From G965222335 sp965222335 (GTDB lineage Bacteria; Pseudomonadota; Gammaproteobacteria; Pseudomonadales; Halieaceae), in NCBI GenBank assembly GCA_965222335.1, contig OZ244944.1:806001-870000 (forward strand): a stretch of DNA of 64,000 nt. The letters run 5' to 3'. The notes under the pieces were generated by a model. That model was not told the origin of the DNA. It saw only the letters and a list, made by a program, of their open reading frames with translations, and did no database searches. The first letter of the stretch is position 1, and each line of letters begins with the position of its first letter. Positions 34,025 through 45,505 of this stretch are shown piece after piece. Both the position numbers and the translations under genes were made by a program.

Positions 34025-36013
34025 ATGACAACGCTCCCACTGCATTGCATGAGACCCCGACTGCTCCTCCTGGGTTTTCTCACCCTGGCCCTGGCGGGCT
34101 GCGGCGGCGACCGGGAGGCGGCTACTGACGGAACCACGGCTGACGGGTTCCCGCCGCACGACAACCGCGAGGAGGTTCGGGCCTACTACGCCGAGAATCC
34201 CGACTTCTTCAGCTTCAAGACGCCGGCCGACCTGCCTGCGGACCTGGAGTGGGAGGACAATGCCCACCTGCCCGAAATGGGCTCGCCCGAGGCAATCAAG
34301 GGCGGCACCCAGTATGGAGCGCTGCAGGACTTCCCCCGCACCATGCGCACCCTGGGACCGGATTCCAACGGCGGCTTCCGCGCCCTGATCTGGGACGACC
34401 CGGAAATGCGCATCGCCTTCCGGCACCAGGATGCCTTTGAATTTATCCCGGGACTGGCGAAGGAATGGGCCGTCGGGGACGACAAGCGCACGGTGTACGT
34501 GCGCCTGGACCCGGCCGCACGTTTTTCCGATGGCGAACCCGTCACCACCGATGATTTCTTCTTTATGTTCTGGTTCTACCAGTCGCCCTATGTGACCGCG
34601 CCCTGGTACAACAACTTTTACAGTACGACCTACACCAACATCACCCGCTACGATGACCACACCTTTTCCATCACCACCGCGGTAGCAAAGCCCGATACGG
34701 ACTCCAAGGTGCTGGAACTGGTGCCCATACCCGAGCATTTCTACCGCGAGGTGGGCGAGGACTTTGTCGAGCGCTACCAGTGGCGCTCGCCTCCCCGCAC
34801 GGGCCCCTACATCGTGCGCCCGGAAGACATCAAGAAGGGGCGCTCCATCAGCCTGACCCGGGTGCAGGACTGGTGGGCCAACGACAAGAAGCACTTCCGC
34901 TATCGCTACAACGTGGACCGCCTGCATCTCACCGTGATCCGCGACACCGAGAAGATGTTCGAGGCCTTCCGCCGCGGCGACCTGGACCAGTTCGGCCTGA
35001 ACCTCGCGGAGTACTGGTATGAAAAACTCCCCGACAGTGACCCCGATGTGCAGGCCGGCTACATCCACAAGTCGCTGTTCTACAACCAGCGGCCGCGGCC
35101 CAACTTCGGCCTCTGGATCAACACCTCGCGCCCCCTGCTGGAGGATCGTAATATTCGCCTCGGGATCAACCATGCGACCAACTGGGGGCTGGTGATCGAG
35201 AAGTATTTCCGCGGCGACTACGACCGCGCGCAGACGGCCCAGGAGGGCTTCGGCCCCTTCACCCACCCGACGCTCAAGGCGCGAACCTACGACATCGACA
35301 CCGCCCTGGCCTATTTCGCCAGGGCCGGATTCACCACTCGCGGCCCCGACGGGATCCTGGTCAACGATGCCGGGGAGCGCCTGTCCTTCACCCTGTCCAG
35401 CGGCTACCAGACCATGAAGGACATTCTCACCATCCTCAAGGAAGAGGCAGCCAAGGCCGGCCTGGATTTGCGGGTGGAACTGCTGGACAGTACCGCGAGC
35501 TGGAAGAAAGTGCAGGAGAAGCAGCACGATATCCACTTTTCCGCCTTCGGCGTGTTCCTGGAAATGTACCCCCGATTCTGGGAGCACTACCACTCCAGTA
35601 ACGCCTATGATGATGCCTTCCTCGAGGACGGCTCGGTCAACCCCGAGCGCAAGGTCAAGGTCCAGACCAACAACCTGGAGATCTTCGCCGACCCGGAAAT
35701 GGACCGGATGATCGAGGCCTACCGGGCTTCCGACAGCGAGGAAGAAATGCTGCGGCTCTCCCACCGCATGCAGGAACTGCACCACGAGCACGCCTCCTTT
35801 GTGCCGGGCTTCTACCAGGGCTTCTTCCGCCTGGGTCACTGGCGCTGGATTCGCTACCCCGACTATTTCAGCCACAAGCACACTGACGGCGGCATGTACC
35901 TGCACTGGATAGACCCCCGGATCAAGCAGGAAACCCTGGACGCGCGCGAGTCCGGCGCAACCTTCGAGCCACAGATCAAGGTTTACGACCGCTGGCGGGA
36001 CGCGGCGCAGTAA
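34025..36013 (+). CDS. Peptide-type extracellular solute-binding lipoprotein (YejA-like)
   Basis: A 662-residue family 5 binding protein. ATG at 34025 is chosen because GAGG precedes it and the signal ends in a lipobox (LALAGC), so the protein is anchored as a lipoprotein. The mature part carries the SBP_bac_5 layout: KGGTQYGALQDFP, FEFIPGLAKEWAVGDDKRTV, FSDGEPVTTDDFFFMFWFY. It delivers extended peptides or peptide-like compounds to the YejB/E permeases. Its position between permeases and ATPases differs from E. coli yejABEF. Confidence 0.9.
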   Translation: MTTLPLHCMRPRLLLLGFLTLALAGCGGDREAATDGTTADGFPPHDNREEVRAYYAENPDFFSFKTPADLPADLEWEDNAHLPEMGSPEAIKGGTQYGALQDFPRTMRTLGPDSNGGFRALIWDDPEMRIAFRHQDAFEFIPGLAKEWAVGDDKRTVYVRLDPAARFSDGEPVTTDDFFFMFWFYQSPYVTAPWYNNFYSTTYTNITRYDDHTFSITTAVAKPDTDSKVLELVPIPEHFYREVGEDFVERYQWRSPPRTGPYIVRPEDIKKGRSISLTRVQDWWANDKKHFRYRYNVDRLHLTVIRDTEKMFEAFRRGDLDQFGLNLAEYWYEKLPDSDPDVQAGYIHKSLFYNQRPRPNFGLWINTSRPLLEDRNIRLGINHATNWGLVIEKYFRGDYDRAQTAQEGFGPFTHPTLKARTYDIDTALAYFARAGFTTRGPDGILVNDAGERLSFTLSSGYQTMKDILTILKEEAAKAGLDLRVELLDSTASWKKVQEKQHDIHFSAFGVFLEMYPRFWEHYHSSNAYDDAFLEDGSVNPERKVKVQTNNLEIFADPEMDRMIEAYRASDSEEEMLRLSHRMQELHHEHASFVPGFYQGFFRLGHWRWIRYPDYFSHKHTDGGMYLHWIDPRIKQETLDARESGATFEPQIKVYDRWRDAAQ

Positions 36014-36015
36014 CT

Positions 36016-37967
<1,952 letters not shown>

Positions 37968-37974
37968 GGCGAAG

Positions 37975-39501
37975 TCAGCGCTGGGTGCCGGCCGCAGCAG
38001 TGATCCGCAATTCCTGCCCCGGCTGCAGGTAGCGCTTGGGCGAGAGGTCGTTCCAGGCCAGCAGCTCCTGCTGAGACACCTGGAAGCGGCGGGCGATGCT
38101 CCACAGGGAGTCGCCCGGGCGAATGACGTAGGTACCGGGGGCCGGTTTCGCCCTGGCGACGCGTGACTGCCCCGCCAGCGGCGGCTCCGGGATCACCTTG
38201 CCCGGCAGGATCAGGGTCTTGCCGGCACGGATATTATTGCCGCGCAGGCCGTTGAGGTCCTTGAGCTTCGCCACCGAGGTCTGGTAACGCCGGGCAATCA
38301 CCCACAGCGACTCCCCGGGACGAATGGTGTGGGTGAGATCGGGCTGCTGATGATCGAACAGCTGATTCTCGGGCACTTCCTCAAGGTACTGGGCCAGCGG
38401 CTTGTTCAGCTGTGACCGTGGCAGCCGCAAGGTATATCCGCGGGGCACATGCTTCTCTCCCAGCCACACCGGCTCCCGCAGTGCCGGGTTGTGCCGCTGC
38501 AGGTCTTCCACGCCCACGCCGAGGGCCTCGATCAGGGCATCGGCGGAAGTGTAGGCCGGCAAGGGCAAGACGTCGTAGTCAATAGGGGTATCCAGGGGAA
38601 CATCGCCCCAGTGCTTTCTGGCGTTACGGTCAACATCCAGGGCGGCCAGGAATGAGGGGTAGAAGTTGCGCGAGGCGAAGCCGAAAGCGCGCCCCCGGTA
38701 GCGCTCGATAATCACGTCGATATCCGTCGTGCCCACCGAGCGGGCGGCGCGCAGCACGCCGCCGGTGCCATGGTTGTAGCTGGTCAGGGCCAACGGCCAG
38801 GTGCCGGTCACCCGGTAGTTGCTGGCCAACAGCTTGATCGCCCCCTCGGTGGCCACGAAGGGATCCAGCCGCTGGTCGACCACGTGATCGACGCGCATAA
38901 ACTGGCGTGCGGTCGCGGGCATAAACTGCCACATGCCCGCCGCCGCCACCCGGGAGTAGGCCTCGGGGTTGAAGGAGGACTCCACGTGCGGCAGTACATC
39001 CAGCTCCGGGGGCAAGCCCGCCGCCGCCAGCGTGTGCTGGATATGCGGCTTCCACTGCCCCGAACGGATCAAGCCATCCCGGAACCGGTCTGCCTGGCCC
39101 AGTTGGAAGCGCACCGAATTGGCTGCCTGGCGCAGCCTGCTATTGTCGGTCCCGGCCGGCCAGGCGGCGAGCACCTTTTGCTCTATTGGGCTGAGGCTAC
39201 TGCGCTTGCCGCCGGCGAGGGCCGTCAGTGCGCCGGCGATCTCCGCCTTGGCGCCATCTACCATCCGGCCCCGATGGGACCGACTGGCCAGCGGCGGCAA
39301 ATCCAGGGTCCGGTAGACAACCGAAAGATTCTCGGCATCGTGGATATACCCCTGGTCCGTGGTTATCTCGGTATAGACGCGCGTCCAGAATTGCACCGCT
39401 GGTTCCAGCGACGCCGGCCTGGGAAAGTTGGTGGCGGCAGCGCTAACGCTGAGAATCAGCATTGCGCCGACTGCAAGTACCCTGCACATGTGGTATTTCA
39501 C
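37975..39501 (-). CDS. MltD-type lytic transglycosylase with two LysM domains
   Basis: A 508-residue exported enzyme. The signal peptide ends near residue 23 (no lipobox Cys, unlike E. coli MltD). The SLT domain spans about 160-290 with the catalytic Glu in PHVESSFNPEAYSRVAAAGM and WQFMPATARQFM. Two LysM domains, starting HTIRPGESLWVIARRYQ and YVIRPGDSLWSIARRFQ, end the protein and bind peptidoglycan. It cleaves murein to 1,6-anhydro products. It converges on the peptide transporter operon. Confidence 0.9.
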   Translation of the reverse strand: MKYHMCRVLAVGAMLILSVSAAATNFPRPASLEPAVQFWTRVYTEITTDQGYIHDAENLSVVYRTLDLPPLASRSHRGRMVDGAKAEIAGALTALAGGKRSSLSPIEQKVLAAWPAGTDNSRLRQAANSVRFQLGQADRFRDGLIRSGQWKPHIQHTLAAAGLPPELDVLPHVESSFNPEAYSRVAAAGMWQFMPATARQFMRVDHVVDQRLDPFVATEGAIKLLASNYRVTGTWPLALTSYNHGTGGVLRAARSVGTTDIDVIIERYRGRAFGFASRNFYPSFLAALDVDRNARKHWGDVPLDTPIDYDVLPLPAYTSADALIEALGVGVEDLQRHNPALREPVWLGEKHVPRGYTLRLPRSQLNKPLAQYLEEVPENQLFDHQQPDLTHTIRPGESLWVIARRYQTSVAKLKDLNGLRGNNIRAGKTLILPGKVIPEPPLAGQSRVARAKPAPGTYVIRPGDSLWSIARRFQVSQQELLAWNDLSPKRYLQPGQELRITAAAGTQR

Positions 39502-39613
39502 CCGGTGGTTGAACGGCCCCCTTGCCGGTTCACGCCAAGTGTATCCCAGAAGGGGGGCGGATATTCAAGCGCTGATTGAAGCGAACCCATACTTTGGGCT
39601 AGACAATTGTCAC

Positions 39614-40243
39614 TCAGCCTCGCCAGTTGGAAAGCAAGGGCCGCAAATCTGCTGCCAGCGCCTCGGACTTGAAGGGAGGCATGAAGTAGCCCGCCAGGCG
39701 CCCCGCAGGATCGATCAGCAGAAGCGCAGCGGAATGGTCCACACTGTAATCACCGCCGGCGCCGGGGATGCGTATGTATTGAATACCGAGGCCTGCATAG
39801 AGTCGCTCCAATTGTTGCTTTTCCCCGGTCAGGCCCACGAACTCCTTGTTAAAAAACGCCAGGTATGCCGCCAACGCCTCCGAGGTATCCCGCTCGGGAT
39901 CGAGACTCAGCAGAATAATCTGCAGCGCGTCCCCATCGCTCCCGAGAAACTCCCGTGAGCGATCGAGCACCGCCAGGGTCGTGGGGCAAATATCAGGGCA
40001 GTGGGTAAAGCCGGGAAAGATCAGGCTCCAGTGGCCGACCAGCGAAGCCTCGGTAAAGGGCTGATTGCGCTGATCGTGGAGCGAAAAGTCTGGTAGTGAC
40101 ACCGGCGGCGCGACCAGTTCGCCGGTCTGCAATCCGGCTGTTACCGTATCCCTGAGGTCCCGGGGCTGGAGGTACATCGCTCCCACGGCAATGGCGGCGA
40201 CCATGGTCGCTACTACGCCGATGATGTGTGTCTTATCCGCCAT
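39614..40243 (-). CDS. SCO1/SenC-family copper chaperone
   Basis: A 209-residue membrane-anchored thioredoxin-fold protein. ATG at 40243 (MADKTHIIGVVATMVAAIAV) follows GGGGGTG and gives an N-terminal helix anchor. The copper-binding CPDIC motif (FTHCPDICPTTLAV) and a distal His in VDHSAALLLIDPAG are both present, the Sco1 ligand set. Sco proteins deliver copper to the CuA site of cytochrome oxidase or act as thiol reductases. No oxidase genes adjoin it. It is divergent from a TPR protein. Confidence 0.9.
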   Translation of the reverse strand: MADKTHIIGVVATMVAAIAVGAMYLQPRDLRDTVTAGLQTGELVAPPVSLPDFSLHDQRNQPFTEASLVGHWSLIFPGFTHCPDICPTTLAVLDRSREFLGSDGDALQIILLSLDPERDTSEALAAYLAFFNKEFVGLTGEKQQLERLYAGLGIQYIRIPGAGGDYSVDHSAALLLIDPAGRLAGYFMPPFKSEALAADLRPLLSNWRG

Positions 40244-40335
40244 ATCACCCCCGGCCAGGACGCTCGCCGACTGGCGCAATGTCGACGGGTGGTCTATACA
40301 AGGCTCCCACCTCCGACGCGCTCGGGAGCCCTGCC

Positions 40336-42048
40336 ATGAAACCTGCCTATCTTCTGACTATCATCAGCATAGTCGCAATTTCCGCGCTGGTGTACTTCCT
40401 GGCCGGAGACGCGGACCCCGAAACCAGACCGGCCAACGAGTTCGCCAAAGCACCGATACTGCCCGTCATCGCCCCGGTGGGCGCCACCCTGCTTGAAGGT
40501 CTGGGCGACCACCAAATGCCTATCAGCACGAGCCAGGACGAGGCACAGCGCTGGTTTGACCAGGCCCTGATGCTGACTTACGGCTTCAATCACGATGCTG
40601 CCGAGCGCTCCTTCCTGCGCGCGCTTGAGATCGACCCGTCGTGTGCCATGTGCTGGTGGGGATCGGCCCTGGTTCTCGGGCCGCACGTGAACGCAGCCAT
40701 GGACCCGGCACAGAACCCGGTGGCCTGGGAACGGCTGCAAGCGGCGCAAAGTCTTGCCGGCGAAGCGAGCCAGCGGGAGCAGGACTATATCGAGGCCCTG
40801 TCGGCGCGCTACGCCAAGAATCCGCCGGATGATCGCAGGGCATTGGATATCGCCTACGCCAACGCCATGGCAGCACTGGTGGCAAAGTACCCGGACGACC
40901 TGGATGCCGCCACCCTGCATGCCGAAGCCCTGATGGACCTGCAGCCCTGGGATTTCTGGGACGAAAATGGCCAGGCCAGGGGCAATACCACCGACATCGT
41001 GGAACGCCTGGAGGCAACCCTGGCCCGCGACGACACCCACCCGGGTGCCCTGCACCTCTACATTCATGCGGTGGAAGCCTCACCGAATCCGGAACGTGGC
41101 GCCGCCGCGGCAGACCGGCTGCGGGACCTGATCCCGGGCTCGGGTCACCTGGTGCATATGCCGGCGCATATCTACGCCCGCGTGGGGCGTTGGCATGACG
41201 CGGCCCTGGTCAACCAGGATGCCATCCTGGCGGACGACCTCTACCTGGCGACCTGCCGCCCAACGCCGGGGGTTTATCCCCTGGGGTACGTGCCCCACAA
41301 CCATCACTTCCTCTGGTTCGCCGCGACCATGGCCGGGGAGCGCGCTACGGCCATGGCGGCCGCAGACGCTACGGGTGAGCGCACCCGCGATCCCGAATTG
41401 ATGCGGCTGCCGGGGATGGAAGCCTTGCAGCAGTTTTCTTTAACGCCCCTGTTTGCGCGGGTGCGTTTTGGCCTCTGGGACGAAGTGGTGGCACAGCCCA
41501 GGCCGCCCGAGGACCTAGCCTTCCAGGTGGCGATCTGGCACTACGCCCAGGGCCTCGCGGCAATACGCCAGGACCGACTGGCGGACGCGCAGCAACATCA
41601 TCAGATGCTCCTGGGCGCGATCGAGAATCCGGCGATCAGAGAGCTACTGATGTGGGGGCGCTACTCCCTGCTACAGGGCGTGCAGGTCGCCGAGCGCGTA
41701 CTGGCCGGGGAACTGGCCGCGGCCCGTGGCGAAGACGAAGCCGCAGAAGCGGCCCTGCGCGAGGCGGTGGCGCTGGAGGATGCCATTCCCTATGACGAGC
41801 CGCCGGGGTGGCATGCCCCGGTGCGCCAGACCCTCGGCGCGGTGCTGCTGGAAATGGAACGGGCGCAGGACGCCGAAACCGTCTACCGCGAGGAATTGCG
41901 GCGCAACCCGGGAAACGGCTGGTCGCTGTACGGCCTCGCCGAGGCGCTGGCGGCGCAGCAGCAAGAAGAGGCAGCTGCGGCAGTAAGGGAGCGTTTCGAG
42001 CAGTCCTGGGCACATGCCGACTTCAAGTTAACTGCTTCACGCCTGTAG
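40336..42048 (+). CDS. TPR-repeat protein with N-terminal membrane anchor
   Basis: A 570-residue protein. ATG at 40336 (MKPAYLLTIISIVAISALVY) gives a signal-anchor helix. The body consists of TPR-like helical pairs, for example AQRWFDQALMLTYGFNHDAAERSFLRALEIDP followed by CAMCWWGSAL, and a late pair LLEMERAQDAETVYREELRRNP (quoted as parts of longer repeats). A CxxC (CAMC) near residue 105 is visible but no heme His follows, so it is not a c-type cytochrome. Homologues are annotated only as TPR proteins; role unknown, probably periplasmic scaffolding. Confidence 0.75.
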   Translation: MKPAYLLTIISIVAISALVYFLAGDADPETRPANEFAKAPILPVIAPVGATLLEGLGDHQMPISTSQDEAQRWFDQALMLTYGFNHDAAERSFLRALEIDPSCAMCWWGSALVLGPHVNAAMDPAQNPVAWERLQAAQSLAGEASQREQDYIEALSARYAKNPPDDRRALDIAYANAMAALVAKYPDDLDAATLHAEALMDLQPWDFWDENGQARGNTTDIVERLEATLARDDTHPGALHLYIHAVEASPNPERGAAAADRLRDLIPGSGHLVHMPAHIYARVGRWHDAALVNQDAILADDLYLATCRPTPGVYPLGYVPHNHHFLWFAATMAGERATAMAAADATGERTRDPELMRLPGMEALQQFSLTPLFARVRFGLWDEVVAQPRPPEDLAFQVAIWHYAQGLAAIRQDRLADAQQHHQMLLGAIENPAIRELLMWGRYSLLQGVQVAERVLAGELAAARGEDEAAEAALREAVALEDAIPYDEPPGWHAPVRQTLGAVLLEMERAQDAETVYREELRRNPGNGWSLYGLAEALAAQQQEEAAAAVRERFEQSWAHADFKLTASRL

Positions 42049-42177
42049 GCTGGCGACAGCTTGCGCTGTTTTTCAGTAGTCAGCATGCCCTTCGCTACCG
42101 CCAGGCAGGCTGGCATCAAGCGCTGTTCCGGCCTCAGAAATCGTGACTAATACACTATGAATCAATTAGTTATGCGC

Positions 42178-42211
42178 CTTCACGCCGGGCACACAGGAAC
42201 CCGGCGTGAAG
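42178..42211. repeat. 12-bp inverted repeat upstream of the symporter gene
   Basis: CTTCACGCCGGG and its exact complement are separated by 10 bp, in the 273-bp gap between the TPR gene and the AgcS gene. There is no T-run on either side, so it is a weak terminator candidate; a regulatory hairpin or operator is as likely. The rest of the gap shows no gene. Confidence 0.5.
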
Positions 42212-42321
42212 AACATGCCCGAATTGGCTAGACTGAGACCCGTGTCCCTGGATACGAGGGAATCAACCCTATCCCGCTGCTCGAGACCGCAGAAACCCTG
42301 ATCAACCGCTTTGCTGATTTT

Positions 42322-43638
42322 ATGTGGAGCACGCCCACCGTCGTTTTACTGGTGGGCGGGGGACTGTTTCTTACAGGCTATTCGCGCCTGCGGGCTTTTC
42401 GCTATTTCGGCCACGCCATCGCGCTGATTCTGGGCCGCTACAACCGCGCTGACGACCCCGGGCACGTATCGCACGCGCAGGCATTGGCCACCGCATTATC
42501 CGGCACCCTCGGCCTGGGGAACATTTCCGGCGTGGCCATTGCGATCAGCACCGGTGGACCGGGCGCCGTATTCTGGATGTGGGTGACGGCACTGATCGGG
42601 GTCACGACCAAGTTCTACACCGCCAGCCTGGCAATCATGTACCGCGGCAAGGACTCTGCGGGCGTGCTTCGCGGCGGTCCCATGTATGTTATTCGGGAAG
42701 GTCTCGGGCGACGCTGGTACCCGCTGGCCGTGCTTTTTGCGGTCGCGGGCATGCTGGGTACGCTCCCGGCCTTTCAGGCAAACCAGGTGGTGGCACTGCT
42801 TCGCCATGGGCTGGCTGAACCCGCGGGTTGGACGAGCGGTGGCGAGAGTATTGCGTTCGACCTGGGGGCCGGCGTGGTGCTGGCAACCCTGGTCCTGCTG
42901 GTCGTGGTTGGGGAGGTTCAGCGCGTCGGCAAGATCACGGTAAGGCTGGTGCCCTCAATGGTACTGCTTTACCTTGGCATGACCTTCGTCATCCTGTACC
43001 AGAACGCCGCAGAGGTGCCGGCGTTACTCGCCCTGATTATCGAGGATGCCTTCTCCGGTCAGGCGGTCGCTGGCGGCATTGTCGGGACAACGATCATGAT
43101 TGGCGTGCGTCGCGGCGCATTTTCCAACGAAGCGGGTATAGGGACCGAGTCGCTGGCGCACGGCGCAGCGCGCACCGACCACCCCGTGCGCGAGGGATTC
43201 GTGGCGATGACCGGCCCCGTGATCGATACCCTCATTGTATGCACCTGTACGGCGCTGATAATTCTGTTGACCGGGGCCTGGCAGAACAGTGAGGGCACCG
43301 AGGGTGTGGAACTCACCGTGAATGCGATCGTTACCGTGCTGCCGGACTTCGGCCTCTACCTGATTACGCTCATGGTTGCCTTGCTCAGCTTCAGTACCAT
43401 CGTCTCATTCTGGTTTTACGGCGCGAAGTGCGCCGGCTTCCTCTTCGGCGCGCATCGGCAGCGCTACTACACGCCGGTGTATATCCTGTTGGTAATCGCC
43501 GGCTCCGTGATGTCGCTGGATATCGTTAATGGCCTGGTGCTCGGGATGTATGCGGTGATGGCGATTCCGACAATGGTCTCTACCCTCCTGCTCGCTCCTC
43601 GTGTTAACGCTTCACTCGGTGATTATCTGTCGCGATAA
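42322..43638 (+). CDS. Sodium:amino-acid symporter of the AgcS (alanine/glycine) family
   Basis: A 438-residue membrane protein with about ten helices and AgcS motifs: ALSGTLGLGNISGVAIAIS, GGPGAVFWMWVTALIG, TKFYTASLAIMYR and GTTIMIGVRRGAFSNEAGIG. It imports alanine or glycine with sodium. The N-terminus is slightly short: the frame stays open upstream to a TAG near 42230, but has no ATG, GTG or TTG, and ATG 42322 has no ribosome site, so the true start may be unusual or the 5' end eroded. Elsewhere it looks intact. Confidence 0.85.
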   Translation: MWSTPTVVLLVGGGLFLTGYSRLRAFRYFGHAIALILGRYNRADDPGHVSHAQALATALSGTLGLGNISGVAIAISTGGPGAVFWMWVTALIGVTTKFYTASLAIMYRGKDSAGVLRGGPMYVIREGLGRRWYPLAVLFAVAGMLGTLPAFQANQVVALLRHGLAEPAGWTSGGESIAFDLGAGVVLATLVLLVVVGEVQRVGKITVRLVPSMVLLYLGMTFVILYQNAAEVPALLALIIEDAFSGQAVAGGIVGTTIMIGVRRGAFSNEAGIGTESLAHGAARTDHPVREGFVAMTGPVIDTLIVCTCTALIILLTGAWQNSEGTEGVELTVNAIVTVLPDFGLYLITLMVALLSFSTIVSFWFYGAKCAGFLFGAHRQRYYTPVYILLVIAGSVMSLDIVNGLVLGMYAVMAIPTMVSTLLLAPRVNASLGDYLSR

Positions 43639-43684
43639 TTATCCAATCCGGTCCGACGGGACCGTTGGCGGCAATGGGGATCAA

Positions 43685-44332
43685 ATGCGGGAGCTGAACA
43701 AAGTGCTACAGAGCGTGTTACCGCAGGCTCGCCTGGAGGCGACCTCCCTGCCGGTTCGCGAGCCGCTGTCGCTCTATCTTTTGAACGCCGACTACCCCCA
43801 GGGAGAACTGGACGCCGACGCAAGGCAATTCGTAATGGACAACCCGCTTTACTGGGTTTTCTGCTGGGCCTCAGGACTGGTGCTGGCTGACTGGCTCTTC
43901 GAGAATCCGGAGTGGGTCCGTGGCAAGCGCGTCGTTGACTTCGGCTGCGGCTCCGGCGTGGCCGCCATTGCTGCCGCCATGGCCGGCGCGGAAGAAATCA
44001 TCGCCTGCGACATCGACCCCGATGCCCTGGCCGCCACCGCCGCCAACGCCGCCTTGAACCAGGTAGAGCTACAGCTGGCAGATAGCTTCCATGCGATCGA
44101 GGGCAACATCGACCTCCTGCTGGTCGCGGACGTTCTCTACGATCACGCCAACTTGCCCTGGTTGGAAACCTTCACCGGCAGGGCGGACCGGGTGCTGCTG
44201 GCGGACTCGCGAGTCAAGAATTTCTGTTTTCCCGGGTACCGGCAGATTGGGGCGCGGCAGGCCCATACGGTGCCGGACCTCGATGAGAGTGCAGAGTTTC
44301 GGGATGTGCGGGTTTACTGTGGAAAGCGGTAG
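43685..44332 (+). CDS. Class I SAM-dependent methyltransferase (ETFB-lysine methyltransferase-like)
   Basis: A 215-residue Rossmann-fold methyltransferase. ATG at 43685 follows GGGGA. It has motif I VVDFGCGSGVAAIAAAMAGA (about 85), an acidic motif II ACDIDPDAL and VADVLYDHANLPWL. The overall pattern, with PLYWVFCWASGLVLADWL before motif I, resembles the METTL20/ETFB-lysine and related protein methyltransferases. The substrate cannot be assigned. It ends 12 bp before a convergent gene. Confidence 0.8.
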   Translation: MRELNKVLQSVLPQARLEATSLPVREPLSLYLLNADYPQGELDADARQFVMDNPLYWVFCWASGLVLADWLFENPEWVRGKRVVDFGCGSGVAAIAAAMAGAEEIIACDIDPDALAATAANAALNQVELQLADSFHAIEGNIDLLLVADVLYDHANLPWLETFTGRADRVLLADSRVKNFCFPGYRQIGARQAHTVPDLDESAEFRDVRVYCGKR

Positions 44333-44344
44333 CGTTTGACGCGG

Positions 44345-44998
44345 TTAGCGGCCTTGGGCCGTCAGGCATGCAGGATCAGCTTCCATTTTCGCTTCGCCGC
44401 CCAAGGTATTATTTCTCGTCATTTCGATGAGTCTTTTCATCGATTCCAACGGCATCAGATAAATGTTTTGATTAGCCATCCAAGGGGGTATTTTTCCGCT
44501 GAGTTCGGTTTGCATGGTATATGTCACACAGGTATGTCCGTTTTGAGGCTCCAGGAAAATGTAGCCCTCAGCAGACCGCATTCGGTTCACCCCCTCGACC
44601 TCCGGGATGAACGTCGGGAGACCGCTGAGCTGAATTTGTATCGCTCCGTTTTCGTGAGTGGTTGAAGATATGGCGTAGATCATGTCTTCGTTCTTGAACG
44701 GCCACGGAAACTGAGTCTCCATGTAGACGTACTGCGTATCTCGATTCGTTGCTAGCAGCCGTGAAGATTTGGTATAGGCAAGCCACTGATCATATTTGAC
44801 TGGATCGTTTAGAACACGTTGAAGCACCTCTGGGGCCGTGGGGATAACGGCAACCGCCTTGAAAGACTTATAGGACTTTCCGGGCTCTAATCGGGTATAA
44901 ATGGTCATGTTCTCACCGTGCAATACCTGTTCCCAGGCTACCTGCGCGAACGCTGATTGAGCTAGCACGAGAAGCCCGAAGGACCATGGATACTTCAT
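44345..44998 (-). CDS. START/SRPBCC-domain secreted protein
   Basis: A 217-residue protein with a signal peptide (about 1-18) and a START-like domain: YKSFKAVAVIPTAPEVLQRV, KYDQWLAYTKSSRLL and YVYMETQFPWPFKNEDMIY match bacterial START proteins that bind lipid or polyketide ligands. It overlaps the upstream membrane-protein gene by 4 bp. The codon use is visibly more AT-rich than in the preceding genes, as for the rest of 44345-46680. Confidence 0.8.
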   Translation of the reverse strand: MKYPWSFGLLVLAQSAFAQVAWEQVLHGENMTIYTRLEPGKSYKSFKAVAVIPTAPEVLQRVLNDPVKYDQWLAYTKSSRLLATNRDTQYVYMETQFPWPFKNEDMIYAISSTTHENGAIQIQLSGLPTFIPEVEGVNRMRSAEGYIFLEPQNGHTCVTYTMQTELSGKIPPWMANQNIYLMPLESMKRLIEMTRNNTLGGEAKMEADPACLTAQGR

Positions 44999-45417
44999 TC
45001 CTGGCTATTTGATGCTTCAAGTGGAAGCGCGGATGACTTATAGATTGCGTAAAAGTAGTAGGCAAACAGCGCCAGAAATAGGCTGTCACCTATCACTATG
45101 ACAAAAACAATCGGGCTCGCAATACCGGCGATATAAAGCTCTGTTAACGTCACGATAAAACCCAGCTTGCCAAAGCCTCCAGTCACGACAACGCCGTAGT
45201 GCCTGGGCGGGTTACGCGCGACGATCAGATAACCAACAAAATAGGTCAGAGTGGTCCCCCAGGCCCCTTGATACACAGCGAACAGTAGTGGATCTGTGAG
45301 TGCCTGGTTGAAAATGAGCTCAAAGGTAAATGCGGTATTGAAAAAGCCCAACCCGGCGCCGGCGAGGTTCCAGAAGGCAGCCAGTAAAAATAGCCTGGTG
45401 AATCTAGCGCGAACCAT
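44995..45417 (-). CDS. Small four-helix integral membrane protein, unknown function
   Basis: A 140-residue hydrophobic protein with about four transmembrane helices, including LFLLAAFWNLAGAGLGFF, GTTLTYFVGYLIVA and IVFVIVIGDSLFLALFAYYF, and a short polar tail. It is translationally coupled to the START gene (4-bp overlap), so the two probably act together at the envelope. I do not recognise a named family with certainty. Confidence 0.7.
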   Translation of the reverse strand: MVRARFTRLFLLAAFWNLAGAGLGFFNTAFTFELIFNQALTDPLLFAVYQGAWGTTLTYFVGYLIVARNPPRHYGVVVTGGFGKLGFIVTLTELYIAGIASPIVFVIVIGDSLFLALFAYYFYAIYKSSALPLEASNSQE

Positions 45418-45505
45418 GTCCTTGTACCCTGGGGTGAAGATGTCGGCACAAGAATGGCGATTTTTGCCAGCTCTGGCATTTACCTATGTAAACGGGCGGA
45501 CGGAA

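Noticed and set aside
33998..35905. Long minus-strand frame opposite the peptide-binding lipoprotein
   Set aside because: The plus strand has an obvious binding protein with lipobox; the antisense product has no family features.
40660..40675. CAMC in the TPR protein as a heme c site
   Set aside because: The residue after the second Cys is Trp, not His, so it is not CxxCH.
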